NCBI GenBank assembly: GCA_934254815.1
Contig: CAKQME010000011.1
Location: 16,010 to 80,009, forward strand
Length of the DNA stretch: 64,000 nt
Direction: 5' to 3'
DNA from: an uncultured Clostridia bacterium
GTDB taxonomy: Bacteria > Bacillota > Clostridia > Christensenellales > Borkfalkiaceae
Shown: piece by piece, positions 29,401-38,800 of the stretch
How the letters are laid out: each line of letters opens with the position of its first letter
How positions within the stretch are numbered: position 1 is the stretch's first letter
Notes under the pieces: model-generated
Told to the model about the DNA's origin: nothing
The model's database searches: none
The model's input: the letters and a program-made list of their open reading frames with translations, nothing else
Position numbers and translations under genes: made by a program

Positions 29401-29459
29401 TGAAGATGTTCGGTTCCGACTGGTTAAACGGTTGTAAAGCCGAAGTGTCGTATAACTGA
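20418..29459 (+). CDS. Giant BspA-like LRR_5 lipoprotein 2
   Basis: The protein is 3013 aa from the ATG after AAGGAGG. An in-frame ATG 36 nt upstream (20382) lacks an SD and precedes the signal peptide, so it was not chosen. Architecture is as in giant 1: lipobox-like Cys27, Flg_new repeats, Fn3-like modules (KLVWSEVGNALGYVVTVNG, ILKWEKVDGATAYSLKING), two further Flg_new repeats (VFAGWYEVPGG, VFGGWYAEPNG), then LRR_5 repeats to the C-terminal cap GWTDYQKIEF...WLNGCKAEVSYN. The first 366 residues match giant 1 exactly. The LRR region is diverged and uses more G/C-ending codons than that of giant 1. It ends close to a double terminator and is a single-gene unit. Confidence 0.92.
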   Translation: MNGKSKKLAVVLFAISVIAATLFGASCKNRQNSTETGAAKDAVYYCVADSGEYVVSLTKDKTYILSVAGDYKYGGYTLAENGELKLIVDGNEVAATITNDELAITYGGKSYTLLEKIDRKVTFEDNGVTTVATVLNGKTVAKPADPEDKDGEKFVGWYTSAEYKEVYNFAMPVRTDTTVYAQHVKLTAGAKEFTVTLKNGSDEKITTTNGVLYNLKPLAAKDGKEFDGWYVSDFNDEAKLTYKYNGEVLKQNVNLYPVWKDEISGVSVTENRISWEADGMSFDVKITDADNVSDPQRVTKSYLDYEFKKKGEYKIEISKTGSDKVVTAYYNSRALARVSDITVLEGGMLSYNTVENAERYIVTVECGNKNHKHYNFDNGKRAYFDISGCDMKEGGIKVVVVAEAKDYVTSQSEAYYYDKKLEKVKTVAVKDGKLVWSEVGNALGYVVTVNGEKFEVGNVTEYSLKNYAAGEYELGVYPVTKGYNSPEAAEIKYKKSNLSTPAGVAVNGNILKWEKVDGATAYSLKINGKEETVNGETRELTIKDFGSGRYITVSVAAIGGAGDSEFSDDLIVGYTSIENVEYVNGKVCWSPVFGAEGYVVKVNDGKTIEVAGGNTQADVVFDKAGINTVSVEYISGGSALGTKSIKVRTYELGFYNNGERVEVRYVATGDYVALPEAESLGYVFAGWYEVPGGGNNNAARVYDGTYTASRDMRLYAYFTSADYTVKLDPVGGTLDVTEVTVTYKEEYKLPVPVSASLDKVFGGWYAEPNGVGQYTDGDGYGKGLWTGTEDNITLYAYWVSILSYTLDNAGTGYIVTEGEGISYATKVRVEPTHENKPVKSIDSLAGAKRLQSIEIPDTVSVAKGMMTGVKSSVFADCPALEAINVYATGDTAKITSLGGVLYVLETKDGEVVGKTLSLVPLAKSGKITVMEDATAVAAYAFSGIGVTEIEIPSTVTRVGAKAFENCAELEKVVFSVADESEKPAELVIEDGAFANCANLTTLKLPGRLAKGEYIEKDSSVTAYKLQIKTKFNGGILTGCKKLENIEIVGKQVNYKSIDGIVYSADGSELLYCPKGRTGKVKTDSAAKVIGNNAFNSCTELTEVEITFNIEEVGEFAFLRCSKLANVEFGGTRDDAPLTIRKWAFALCNKLETINFPENLYRAEFDILHNSSSVKNVTLTSVGVKNEQGIYEVKFDDVAFGTTHTDGINRYFYIENLTIGEFVPEFAISNVFGGSLKTVTLAKENKSFVQKNGVIYSADVKKMLYCPSATKGIVTIPDTVEVIGDNLFRASKIEGVVIPASVKTIGFGAFYSCSNLATVTIADGTAPLTIGDRAFAFSAITRIDLPKRLESLGENVFNNCKSLTAVSMAEDIALTVIPKSTFNYCSSLTAIKVVEGITEIGDNAFNMCSALEKVELPSTLKVLGSGVFTSCNSINELTIADGNKLYTTIDGVLYANNLDEKPDQLLYCPISNGGDENNTVNVPATVKTVATKAFYYNTKIKRIIFADHAGEDLTIGVNAFGWASALTEVKLPDGITKIGTQAFQNTYIKELVIPKSVTKIEYEAFYGSGLLRTITFEEGEGDLVIDDAKGTTGTYSASYSPFAYCASLREIDLPARTSYIGAYAFSGTNFERIGIPTGVTKIGRSAFNGCTRLTSIDLSKTAITEIPDKMLNGCSSLREVKLPSSIISIGYGAFAGSAITSITIPENVVTIDGQEIDQYNKLVKNSFGSAFKDCAKLTEVIFDGNSGLTKLGNNTFYNCKLLVNIALPESLASIGDGAFYKTAIQNIAIPAAVNTIGNESFRYCDKLTSVTLADGALTAIGDYAFGNAMITRFVFPETTAEKLTIGKDIFRGCRNLTSLHLSKAVTVIDGAFDGSVALENVTVAEDNVNFSAVEGVPVLYNKDKTVVRYVFGALNDETVKLAANTDEISDNAYAGQTEITTVVIPKGISKIGVGAFRNCTKLTTVIFEDGCVKLTELPSKIFAGCSSLKNITLPVKATAIGKNAFAGCSSLEELTMPGVETIGESAFENSGLKKFEIPANIYEVGKNAFKNSALKEISLGSVKTIGAGAFEGTELTSVTISESVTTIGAGAFRNCTELKTVRFRTTSLRAVDDYMFYDCTSLESIVLPEGVIRLGGYAFMNCENLSVVELPSTLEMIAVDCDLDDEDEVNYGYTFANCTALKSIVLPDKLSYLGSFAFTNSGLVSIELPDALVNLTARNEALDLYDESDSNFRYLEVFYSEKDIDSEISARQYISGQFANCQYLERVVVSSRLENIGSRVFWRSPNLTKIVYRGYVGSGSALPATVNVITANAFATCAAGDLLVEGVEHLDVKAFAESGFTSITFGENCTFEKLKMQAFCDAENLTKVVLPDTVTELGCEAFCGTSALKSLSLPASVELIYGGAFAASGIMSIDISGVKEFGCDDDIDYAEYIYNDDGYIFYNCKDLTSVTLGDDLETLPYGMFRGCKALKNIIIPDSVTAIENYCFYGSGVEYIYISENVESIGTAALASLNMKEIEVAESNSYYTCVNGFLIEDGGKLISYATGYGADKIVLPEDVTSVSQYAFANLANAKEVEIPSSLTTIPKYVFENATGLESVIIAEGVTKIDWYAFRGCVGLETVQFPDTLTSIGNGAFSNCASLKNIVWPSDGSNLTINASAFSYSGLESVELPANVKSIGNYAFAYSKLLESINIPENLTKTAQGMFNDCVSLKSIEIPESITSIEFQTFSGCTSLSEVKVNGYVKIGGNVFLNCTSLESFDFSRVTSFGGTGAFKNTAIREVVLSESVTQLYGNTFENCKNLEKVEFGNNLVTIENRNFAGCEKLKSVEIPASVGKINASAFAESGLESVTLNTETCTFGVMVFANCASLKTVTLADSVKNLGNNMFENCTELKKITIPSGIQEIPNCAFMGSGLEAISLTNGVNIIGNKAFADCKSLKTVELNGVGEIRDGAFANCTAIDKIVIPDSVTEIIGETVFDGWTDYQKIEFTLNGYQVMKMFGSDWLNGCKAEVSYN
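21915..21943. repeat. Double palindrome inside giant gene 2
   Basis: Second copy of ACCCCCGCGGGGGT (21915-21928) followed by TTGCCGTGAACGGCAA (21928-21943), identical to the copies in giants 1 and 3. Confidence 0.85.
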
Positions 29460-29474
29460 TACTTAACAAAAAAA

Positions 29475-29545
29475 GACCGTAAAAACGGTCGAAATAAAAA
29501 GGTTGCGAATTTATCCGCTAAGGGTAGAGGTTGCAACCTTTTTTT
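29475..29545. terminator. Tandem terminator hairpins after giant gene 2
   Basis: A first small hairpin GACCGT (29475-29480) / ACGGTC (29485-29490) is followed by AAAAAGGTTGC (29496-29506) pairing with GCAACCTTTTTTT (29533-29545). The second has a T-run and is the likely intrinsic terminator. Confidence 0.75.
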
Positions 29546-29630
29546 ACGGCAATTTTTTTAACTTTTTTCAATTTGAATGAATAAAGTTTTGTGAAAATTC
29601 ATATTCTCTTTTTAAAGTAGCCGAAAACGT

Positions 29631-29659
29631 TTGACAAAGTTTTCAAAAAGTAATAGAAT
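29631..29659 (+). promoter_or_regulatory. Sigma-A promoter of giant LRR gene 3
   Basis: TTGACA (29631-29636) is 17 bp from TAGAAT (29654-29659). The leader of about 220 nt is longer than in giants 1 and 2, partly because it has four 22-bp units. Confidence 0.75.
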
Positions 29660-29728
29660 ATGAGACAATATAAGCTATAACTTTGTGTGTTTTCACATTT
29701 TTCGGTCAAAATAGACCAAAAATTACGA

Positions 29729-29816
29729 GGTATAAATACAGCTTATAACAGGTATAAATACAGCTTATAGCAGGTATAAGTACAGCTTATAGCAGGTATA
29801 AGTACAGCTTATATCA
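29729..29816 (+). repeat. Four tandem 22-bp leader hairpin units, giant gene 3
   Basis: Units at 29729-29750, 29751-29772, 29773-29794 and 29795-29816. The last two have the TATAAGTACAGCTTATA core. The first two read TATAAATACAGCTTATA, which shortens the stem by one pair. The doubled copy number relative to giants 1 and 2 suggests expansion by slippage or recombination. Confidence 0.88.
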
Positions 29817-29884
29817 TAATAAAAAAATAAATCGTATGCATAAATTTTATGAATATTATGCAAAACGGTCTAAGGAGGTTCTAT

Positions 29885-32800
29885 ATGAACAACGGAAAGA
29901 GCAAATTTTTAGCTATTCTTCTGTTCGCGATATCGCTTATATCGTTGTCATTGTTCGGTATATCTTGTAAGAAACCGCAAGAATCTGCCGATAACGGCGT
30001 TACGAAAGAAGTGACGTATTATTGCGCAACCGAAGAAAACAATTTCGTTACTTTAACGAAAGCTAAAACTTACGTTCTGTTTATCGCGGGCGAGCAAAAA
30101 ACCGGCGATTATACGTTAAGCGAAAGCGGAGAGCTTAAACTTACCGTAGACAGCGGCGAAGTCACGGCGACGATAAAGAGCGACGAATTAGCCATAACTT
30201 ACGGCGGAAAGTCCTATACGCTGATTGAGCAGATCAACAGAAGCGTAACGTTTAACGACGACGGGGCTACGACTACGGCGACCGTGTTGAACGGTAAGTC
30301 GGTTGCAAAACCTGCCGACCCTGAAGAAAAAGAGGGTAAAAAGTTCGTCGGCTGGTATACTTCCGAAGAATATAAAGAAGTATACAATTTTGCTACGCCC
30401 GTAAGAACCGATATAACCGTTTATGCTCAGCACATTAAATTGACTGCTGGCGCAAAAGAATTTACGGTAACGCTTAAAGACGGAAGCAACAAGAAAATTC
30501 AGACGACAAACGGCATAGTTTACGGTCTTGAACAGCTTGCCGCCAAAGACGGAGCCGAATTCGACGGCTGGTACGTCAGCGATTTCAACGACGAAGCGAA
30601 ACTTACTTATAAATATAACGGCGAAGTGTTGAAGCAAAACGTCAATCTTTACCCCGTATGGAAAGGCGAAATAAACGCCGTATCCGTAACCGAAAATAAG
30701 GTTTCGTGGGAAGCGGACGGAACGAGTTTCGACGTTAAGATAACCGACGCCGATAATGTCTCCGAAACCAAGCGTGCCACTCAGAAATATCTCGACTATG
30801 AATTTAAAAACGTAGGCGAATATAAAATAGAAATCAGCAAGACGGGTAGCGATAAGGCGACTACCGTATATTATAATAGTAAAGTTCTCGCGAGAGTTTC
30901 CAACATTACGGTTGTCGAGGGCGGAGTTGTAAGTTATAACACCGTCGAAAATGCCGAAAAGTATATCGTTACCGTAGAGTGCGGAAACGAAAACCATAAA
31001 CATACAGACGTTGATAACGGTAAACGCGCTTATTTCGATATATCGGGCTGCGATATGAAAGAGGGCGGAATAAAAGTTATCATAGTTGCTCAGGCGAAAG
31101 GCTATGGTTCTTCTCAGTCCGAAGCGTTTTACTATGACAGAACGCTTGACAAGATAGCGGCTGTAGAAGTAAAAGACGGTAAACTCGTATGGAGCGAAGT
31201 TAAAAACGCTCTCGGATACGTTGTCGTTGTAAACGGCGAAAAAATCGAACTCGGTAACGTTACCGAATACTCGTTCAAGGGCTATGCGGCGGGCGATTAC
31301 GAACTCGGAGTATACCCCGTGACCAAGGGCTACAACAGCCCCGCGGCGGCAACGACGACCTATAAAAAAGATAAATTAGCGACCCCCGCGGGGGTTGCCG
31401 TGAACGGCAACATCCTTAAATGGGAATCCGTCGCGGGAGCGACGAGCTATACCGTTAAACTTAACGGTAAGACGTTTACTTCCGTCAAAAACGAAGCGGA
31501 ATTAAACGCCAAAGATATAAAGACCGAAAACACGGTAACTATCACGGCTATCGGAGACGGCGTAATAAAGCCGTCCGAAGAATCCGACGTATTTGTTTTC
31601 GCTCAGGGTAAAATGTCCGAACTTGCTTATGCGGACGGAAAGGTCGAGTGGCAAGGTATTTTCGGAGCGCAGACTTATATTATAAAATTAAACGGTAATC
31701 TTCTCGCTACTGTTGCCGGCGACGTTACAAGCTATAAAGTAGCGTATAAAATCGCAGGCGAAAACAAGATAACCGTCGGTTATGCAAACGAAGAAGACGC
31801 TACCGAAACAGTAGACGAAGCGTCGATAACCGTTACGGTTTATACCGTAAGCTTTATCGGTGACGACGGTGAAAATCTTGGCAGCGTATTAGTTGCCGAG
31901 GGCGATCCGATAGACGCTCCCGTTGTAGAAAAAGCAGGCTTCGTCTTTGCAGGTTGGTATAAAGTTCCCGACGGAAGTAAGAACAACGCTCAGAAATATA
32001 CGGGCGGTAAGCTTGAAACGGCAGGCGACGTGCGTTTCTATGCCGATTTCGATACGGCAAAATATAAAGTTACTCTTAATGCCGACGCCGACCCCGATAA
32101 ACAGATTGAAGATACTGTTGCGTTCAAACAATACTTTACATTAAAAACCGTAGAACCGGAAGACGAATCTAAAGCTTTCGGCGGTTGGTATACCGAACCG
32201 GGCGGTCAAGGTAAGCAGATTACCGATAATATGGGTAACGGTATAGGTAAATGGACTTATGCTTATGACGGTGTAAAACTTTACGCAAACTGGGTAAACC
32301 TGTTCAATTTCGAGTATAACAACCAAGGTTTTATCGTTACGGGCGCAGAGGGCTTGCAGTATGTTACTTCGGCTAAAATTCCCGCAACACATTTCGATGG
32401 TCAGCATAAAGCTAAAGTTATAACGGTCGACGAACTCGAATATGGCGAAAATCTTGTTTCTATCGATATTCCCGATACGGTTACTACCATACAGACGGGG
32501 GCTAAGTTAGGTATAGAATCGAGTGCATTTAAAGCATGTAAATCGCTTAAATCTATAAATATATATAAAACAGGAGAAACTGTAACGGCGGGTTATGCTT
32601 CTTTCGACGGAATTCTTTATGAAGCCGTGTATACTCGCGACTCTGCCGGTAACGAAAAACTCAGCTCGCTCAACTTGCTTTTGGTTCCTTACGCTAAAGA
32701 CGGCGATATCGTTGTGGCGGACGGAACATCGAGTATAGCGACTTATGCGTTTTCAACTACTGCGGTAGGAACGGTAACGATACCGGAATCGGTTGTCGAT

Positions 32801-35800
32801 GTTAAAGATTACGCTTTCTCGGCTATGCCTAACCTTACCGAAGTTAAATTCCTTGGAAGTGATGCTAACAAACAGGTTACGTTAGGAGAAAGTGTATTTG
32901 CAAGCGATAGTAAACTTATAAAAATAACTCTTCCTGCAGGGTTACAAGCAAGTACACATCATGTAAAAGAGTGGAGCAACGGAAAAGAAGATCCAAACGA
33001 GGGTGATAAAGGTTACTATGTAATATATGAGTATGATATTGATTTCGATACATTCTTGTTTGATAAGTCAACAAAGCTTCAGACTATAGAAGTAAACGGC
33101 AACGGAGGTTATTATAAGTCTGTTGACGGAATGCTTTGTAAAGCCGACGGAACAATCGTATATTGTCCTCAGGGCAGAGAAAAAGCTGTTGTTACTACTA
33201 ATGAAATTACTGCAATAGGCAACGGTGCGTTTAAGAATTGTACTAAACTCGAATCGGTGACAATAAATGCAGGCGTAACGTATATAGGAAAAGAAGCTTT
33301 CTATTGTACCTATAGTTCTTCAGGTAATTATGTAAGTAGCTTGATTGAACTTGTATTCAATACAGACGTTAACGATGCGGGAATCGAAATAGATGAAAGA
33401 GCGTTCTATCAGCAGAATCTCATAAGTATAACGTTGCCTGAAAATCTTATTAAACTTGGTAAATATGCTTTCGGTAATAATAAGAACTTGAAAACAGTTA
33501 CTGTTTTGTCTGTAGGTGAAAACGGAACGATTGATTTAGCCGACGATGCCTTTGCTTCTATGCCGAATACTCGTTATAATAATGTCTCCGATTATATTGT
33601 GGAGAATGTAATTATAGTTAAAAATGTACCTGCTTTCGGTATTTCGGCAGTATTCGGTTCTTCGGTTAAAGACGTTGCTATCGATAAAGATAATACTAAC
33701 TTCGATACTACGGACGAAAAAGTTTATTACAGTAAAGACGGTAAGCAAGTAGTATATGCGGATATTAATACTTTGCGTGGAGAATTGGTTTTAAAAGCCG
33801 GTGTTGAGATTATAACTGCAAACGTGTTTGCAAATGCGTCTCTGTTGACTTCTGTGACTATTCCCTCATCGGTAAAAGTTATAGGTGACGGCGCATTCCG
33901 TAGGAGCGGTTTGACCTCGCTTATATTCGGTGACGAAAAAGACGGAGCGGCTGCTTCGCTCGATATAGGTAAACAGGCGTTTTACGGTTGCAAGGTAGGC
34001 GGTGTTGTTACGCTTCCCGAAAGACTTACGACTATAGGCTATGGTGCGTTTACGGGATTCGGGGCTTCCGAGTTTAAGTTTACCGGAACGAAATTGACTG
34101 CTATAGGTCAATTCGCATTTAAAGATTGTTCTATAAAAAGTATGACGCTCAGCAACGGAGTTACTACGATAGGGGCTGAAGCTTTCTCCGGTTGCAGCAA
34201 TCTTGAAGTTCTTAATCTTCCTGAGTCTATTACCGAGTTGGGTAGCAACTTTTTGGATGGTTGCAGCAAACTTCAGACTGTAAACGTGGCAGAGGGTTGT
34301 AAGGGGTTAAAAACAATTCAGGGCGTACTTTACAGATGTGAAAACGATGTTCCCGTAGAGCTTGTTTTGTGCGTAGTGGCAAACGAGGGCGATAACGGAA
34401 CGCTTACGATACCTAATACGGTTACGATAGTGGGCGACGGTGCGTTCAGCAATAATCAGGGAATTAGAAACCTCATATTTGAAGATTACACCGACGAATA
34501 TATAGCTGCCGGAAACACGTTGAGTATCGGTTCCGGTGCAATGTTGGGATATGTATTCGATAATAGTAAAATCGAGTACGTTAAACTTCCGCGCGGTATG
34601 GTGGTAATCAAGTCTTATTCTTTCACGAGTTTTAAAACGTTGAAAGAAGTGGTTATACCTAACACTGTACGCAGAATAGAGAAATATAGTTTTCCTCAGG
34701 ATGCGGCTCTTGAAAAAATAACTTTTGAGACCGGTAATGACGAAGCTTCGCTGGAAATTGAAGACGGTACGTCGCAATATGACGGCGCCTTTGCAAGTAC
34801 AACTAACTTAAAAGAAGTTATACTTCCGGCGCGGACAACTAAAATCGGTGCTTGGGCATTCGGGCAGGATCAACCGGTTACTAAAGATTTATTAACGAAA
34901 GTTGTAATACCCGCGGGTGTTAAAGAAGTAGGTGAAAAAGCATTTTCGTGTAGACAAAACTTTTCTTCGTTGACGTTTGAAAATACTGAGGAAAATCCGA
35001 GTCAACTTACAAAAATAGGAGCATGGGCGTTTTCAAACCGTAAGGATGTGTCTACTTGGGGTCACAAAGTAAACACGCTTACGGAAATAGAATTACCTGC
35101 TTCGCTTGAAGAAATCGGAGAGTATGCGTTTAGCTATTGTGGTGTCAGAAACTTAGTAATTCCGGCGGCGGTAAAAGTTGTAGGTGCTAATGCGTTTGAT
35201 GGTTGTTTGAATCTTGTTACGCTTAATTTTGAAAATTCTGAGTCTAACTTGTCAATAGGTGATTATGCGTTTAATGCTTGCTCTAAGCTTGCGACCGTTA
35301 ATCTTCCGGATGGGGTTACGACAATAGGAAATTGGGCGTTTGCCGCTACGGGAATTAAGAGTATTGTTTTACCGTCGACATTGCAGACGATAGGCGATTG
35401 GGCGTTTTGTAATAATTCTTCGCTCGTCAGCGTTAATTTTGCTCTTAATGATGACGATAAATGCGCTTTAAAGAGTATCGGTTACATGGCGTTTGGAGCA
35501 ACAGGACTTACCGAGTTTATTTTCCCGGAAACAATCGAAACGCTTACGCTTGGAAGTAATCTTTTCCAAAGCTGTATGAGCCTTACAAAAGTTGTTATGT
35601 CATCGTCGGTTAAGGCATTGGGTAATGCCCTTGACGGCGCAACGGAAATCAGTGAAATAATTTTGTCGGTCGACGGCGGGGTTAAGGCTGAAAACGGATT
35701 CCTTACAAACGGTAAAGATACAATATATTCAGTTTATGGCGATTTGGTTCTGGATAACGGAACGTTAGTTATTCCCGAGGGTATAACCACCTTAGGCGAT

Positions 35801-38800
35801 AAGGTATTCATGGGATATACCAATATCAAAACGGTTGTTCTGCCGTCTACTATTTCGTCAATCGGAATAAGGGCGTTTGCAAATTGTACGGGTCTTGAAA
35901 ATGTAATATTTACAAAAGGCGCGCCGAGTTTATTTGAAATTTCAGGTAGAGCATTTGAAAACTGCGTATCGCTTAAGAGTATCGATTTGCCTGTAAACCT
36001 TGAAAAAATAAGCTATTATGCTTTTGCAAACAGCGGACTTGAAAGTATTAAAATACCTGCTACCGTTTCTACTCTCGGCGGACACGCGATTGAGTTAAAT
36101 GCGATTACATTAAGAGAATATGACTACGGTAATTCGTTTGACTCTTGTAAATCGCTAAAATCCGTTACGTTTGCGCAAAACGGAGATTTAAAAACGCTTA
36201 CACAAGAAACTTTCTTGAACTGTACCGCGCTTGAAAGCGTCACGCTTCCGGATGGGCTTGAAGAAATACAAAGGAAAGCGTTTATGAATACTAAACTTAC
36301 TTCGGTTAGTATAGGCGCCGTAGTGACTAAAATCGATACCAATGCTTTTGCTGATACGGGTAATTTAACAACCGTTAAATTTGCCGAAAACGGATCAATC
36401 AATACTATTGGTAACTATGCGTTCAATAATTCGGGCTTGACAAGTATTGAAATTCCTTCAACCGTAACGTCTTTAGGTAAACAGGCGTTTATGGGGTGCG
36501 CGCATCTTGAAACCGTAACTTTCAGGGGCGGATTGATCAATACAATTATGGAGTCAACGTTTAACGGTACGGCGATAAAGAGTATAACTCTTCCCGAAAG
36601 CGTAAGAGTTATTGAAAAATGCGCGTTTATGAACTGTACAGAGCTTACAACCGTAAATCTTCCGTCGGGTTTAACTACGCTCGGTTCGGAAAACAGCGGA
36701 AGCTCAAGCAATAATGCGGACAATTTCGGAGTATTCGCTAATTGTACGTCTCTTACAAGTATTACTTTACCTGAAAGTTTAACATATATAGGCGCGTTTG
36801 CGTTTGCTAAGTCGGGTTTACAACGCATTACGATACCTGCAGGAGTGCAGTATCTCGCGGCGAAAAACTCTATGTTATCGCAGCAATCAAGTTCGTTCCA
36901 AGAGGGCGCGACTGAAAGATATTTTGCAGGACAGTTTGCATACTGCTATGACCTCGAAGAAGTTGTTCTTCCTATAACGATAAACTCTATCGGCGCGGGC
37001 GTATTCTATAATACTCCTAAGCTTAAAACGTTAATATATGACGGTTATGCCGAAACGAATAATATTTTACACCAGAATGTTCAGTATCTCGGAGGAAACG
37101 CGTTTGTAAACAGCGGTCTTGAGAACTTAACGGCGAAAGGTTTAAAAGAAATTTATGCAAACGGATTTACTTCTTCCGGTTTTGCTTCGGTTGATTTAGA
37201 AGCGACTTCTGTTCAAACGATTAAAAAATCGATGTTTGCAAATTTAAGTCGTTTAACGTCTGTTAAACTTCCGTCGGGATTAAAAATGATAGAAGATTCG
37301 GCGTTTGAAAGTAGCGGAATTACTAATATAATCGTACCCGAAACTTTGACAACTATCGGAAAAGCGGCGTTTAAGAACAGTGCAATTAAAGATATTACTC
37401 TTGTAAAAGTAACAAGTATCGGCGCAAGCGCGTTTGAAAGTTGTAAATCTTTAACGAAAGCCGTTCTCGGTAACTCAATCGATGAACTTCCAGATTCTTT
37501 GTTTAAGGGATGCTCTTTGCTTAAAGAATTTGCTATACCCGAAAAAGTATCGATTATCGGTGACGATTGCTTGCTTGGTACGGCAATAGAGAATTTGACT
37601 ATTCCCGCAAAGCTTACGAATTTAGGCGTCGGCGCATTGGGTTCGTCTGCCATCAAAAATGTATCTGTCGATAGCGGCAATAGAATGTTTAAAGTCGAAG
37701 ATAAATTCCTTAAAACGTCTGCAGGTAAACTTATCGCGTATTTGGGTTCCGAAACCGAAGTTACGCTTCCTGTTTCCGATGCGGGCGTTGCAGACGGAGT
37801 ATTTGCCGGTAACACGACAATTAAGAAGATAACTCTTCCGGAAACCGTCAAGACTGTAACGAGCAATATGTTCTATGGCTGTTTGGGTGTAGAAACGATA
37901 GTGTTAGACGGTGTAACCAAGATTGAAAGTAATGCCTTTGACGGTTGTGCAAATCTAAAAACAATTAAGATTCCGAGTTCGGTTATGTCGATTGGGGCTT
38001 CTGCGTTTGCCGGTGCGGGCGCTATGGACGGAACAAGCGAATTAACGGTTGATTTAACCGACGCCGTTGCGGGAATATTTAATATTTCCTCTATGTTCAA
38101 GTTGAGCGGTGTTGCTAAAGTTATTCTTCCGAACGATATTACTAAATTGGCGACCAAATTCTTTGATGATGCAAATTATCTCAGAGAGGTTAAGTTGCCG
38201 GATACTTTAAAAGAGATACCCTCCTATTTATTTAACAGGTGCGCGTCGCTTACAGAAATCGACATTCCTGCTTCTGTAACTAAAATAGGTACGCAGAGTT
38301 TTTATGTCTGTGAAAGTCTCGTTACCGTTAATTTCTTGGGCAACAATAAAATAACCGAAATACCGAGTAAAGCGTTCTGGGGTTGTTATTCGCTCAAAAA
38401 TATCAACTTGCCTGAAAGCTTAACGACAATAGGGGCTAATGCGTTTACCGGTGCTACGTTACGAGTTTTTGGTACAAGTACCGAAAAGAAAGGCGCGGCG
38501 TTGGAAAGTATAGTTATTCCGAAAAACGTTACGAAGATAGATTCTTCTGCTTTCCAATATTGCGACCAACTTAAGACGGTTGAGATTAAAGGTGAGCTGA
38601 AAGAAATCGGTTCCTCTGCATTTGCTGATTGTGTGTCGTTAAGATCGATAGACGTAAGTACAGTTACGAAATTTGGTAGCAGAGCTTTACAACATACCGC
38701 TCTTGAAAGCATAATAATAAATGGTAATGCAACAATAGGAAGCAATATGTTTACAACTAATAGTAGTAGTTACTCTACTCTTAAAGAGTATAATACTACG

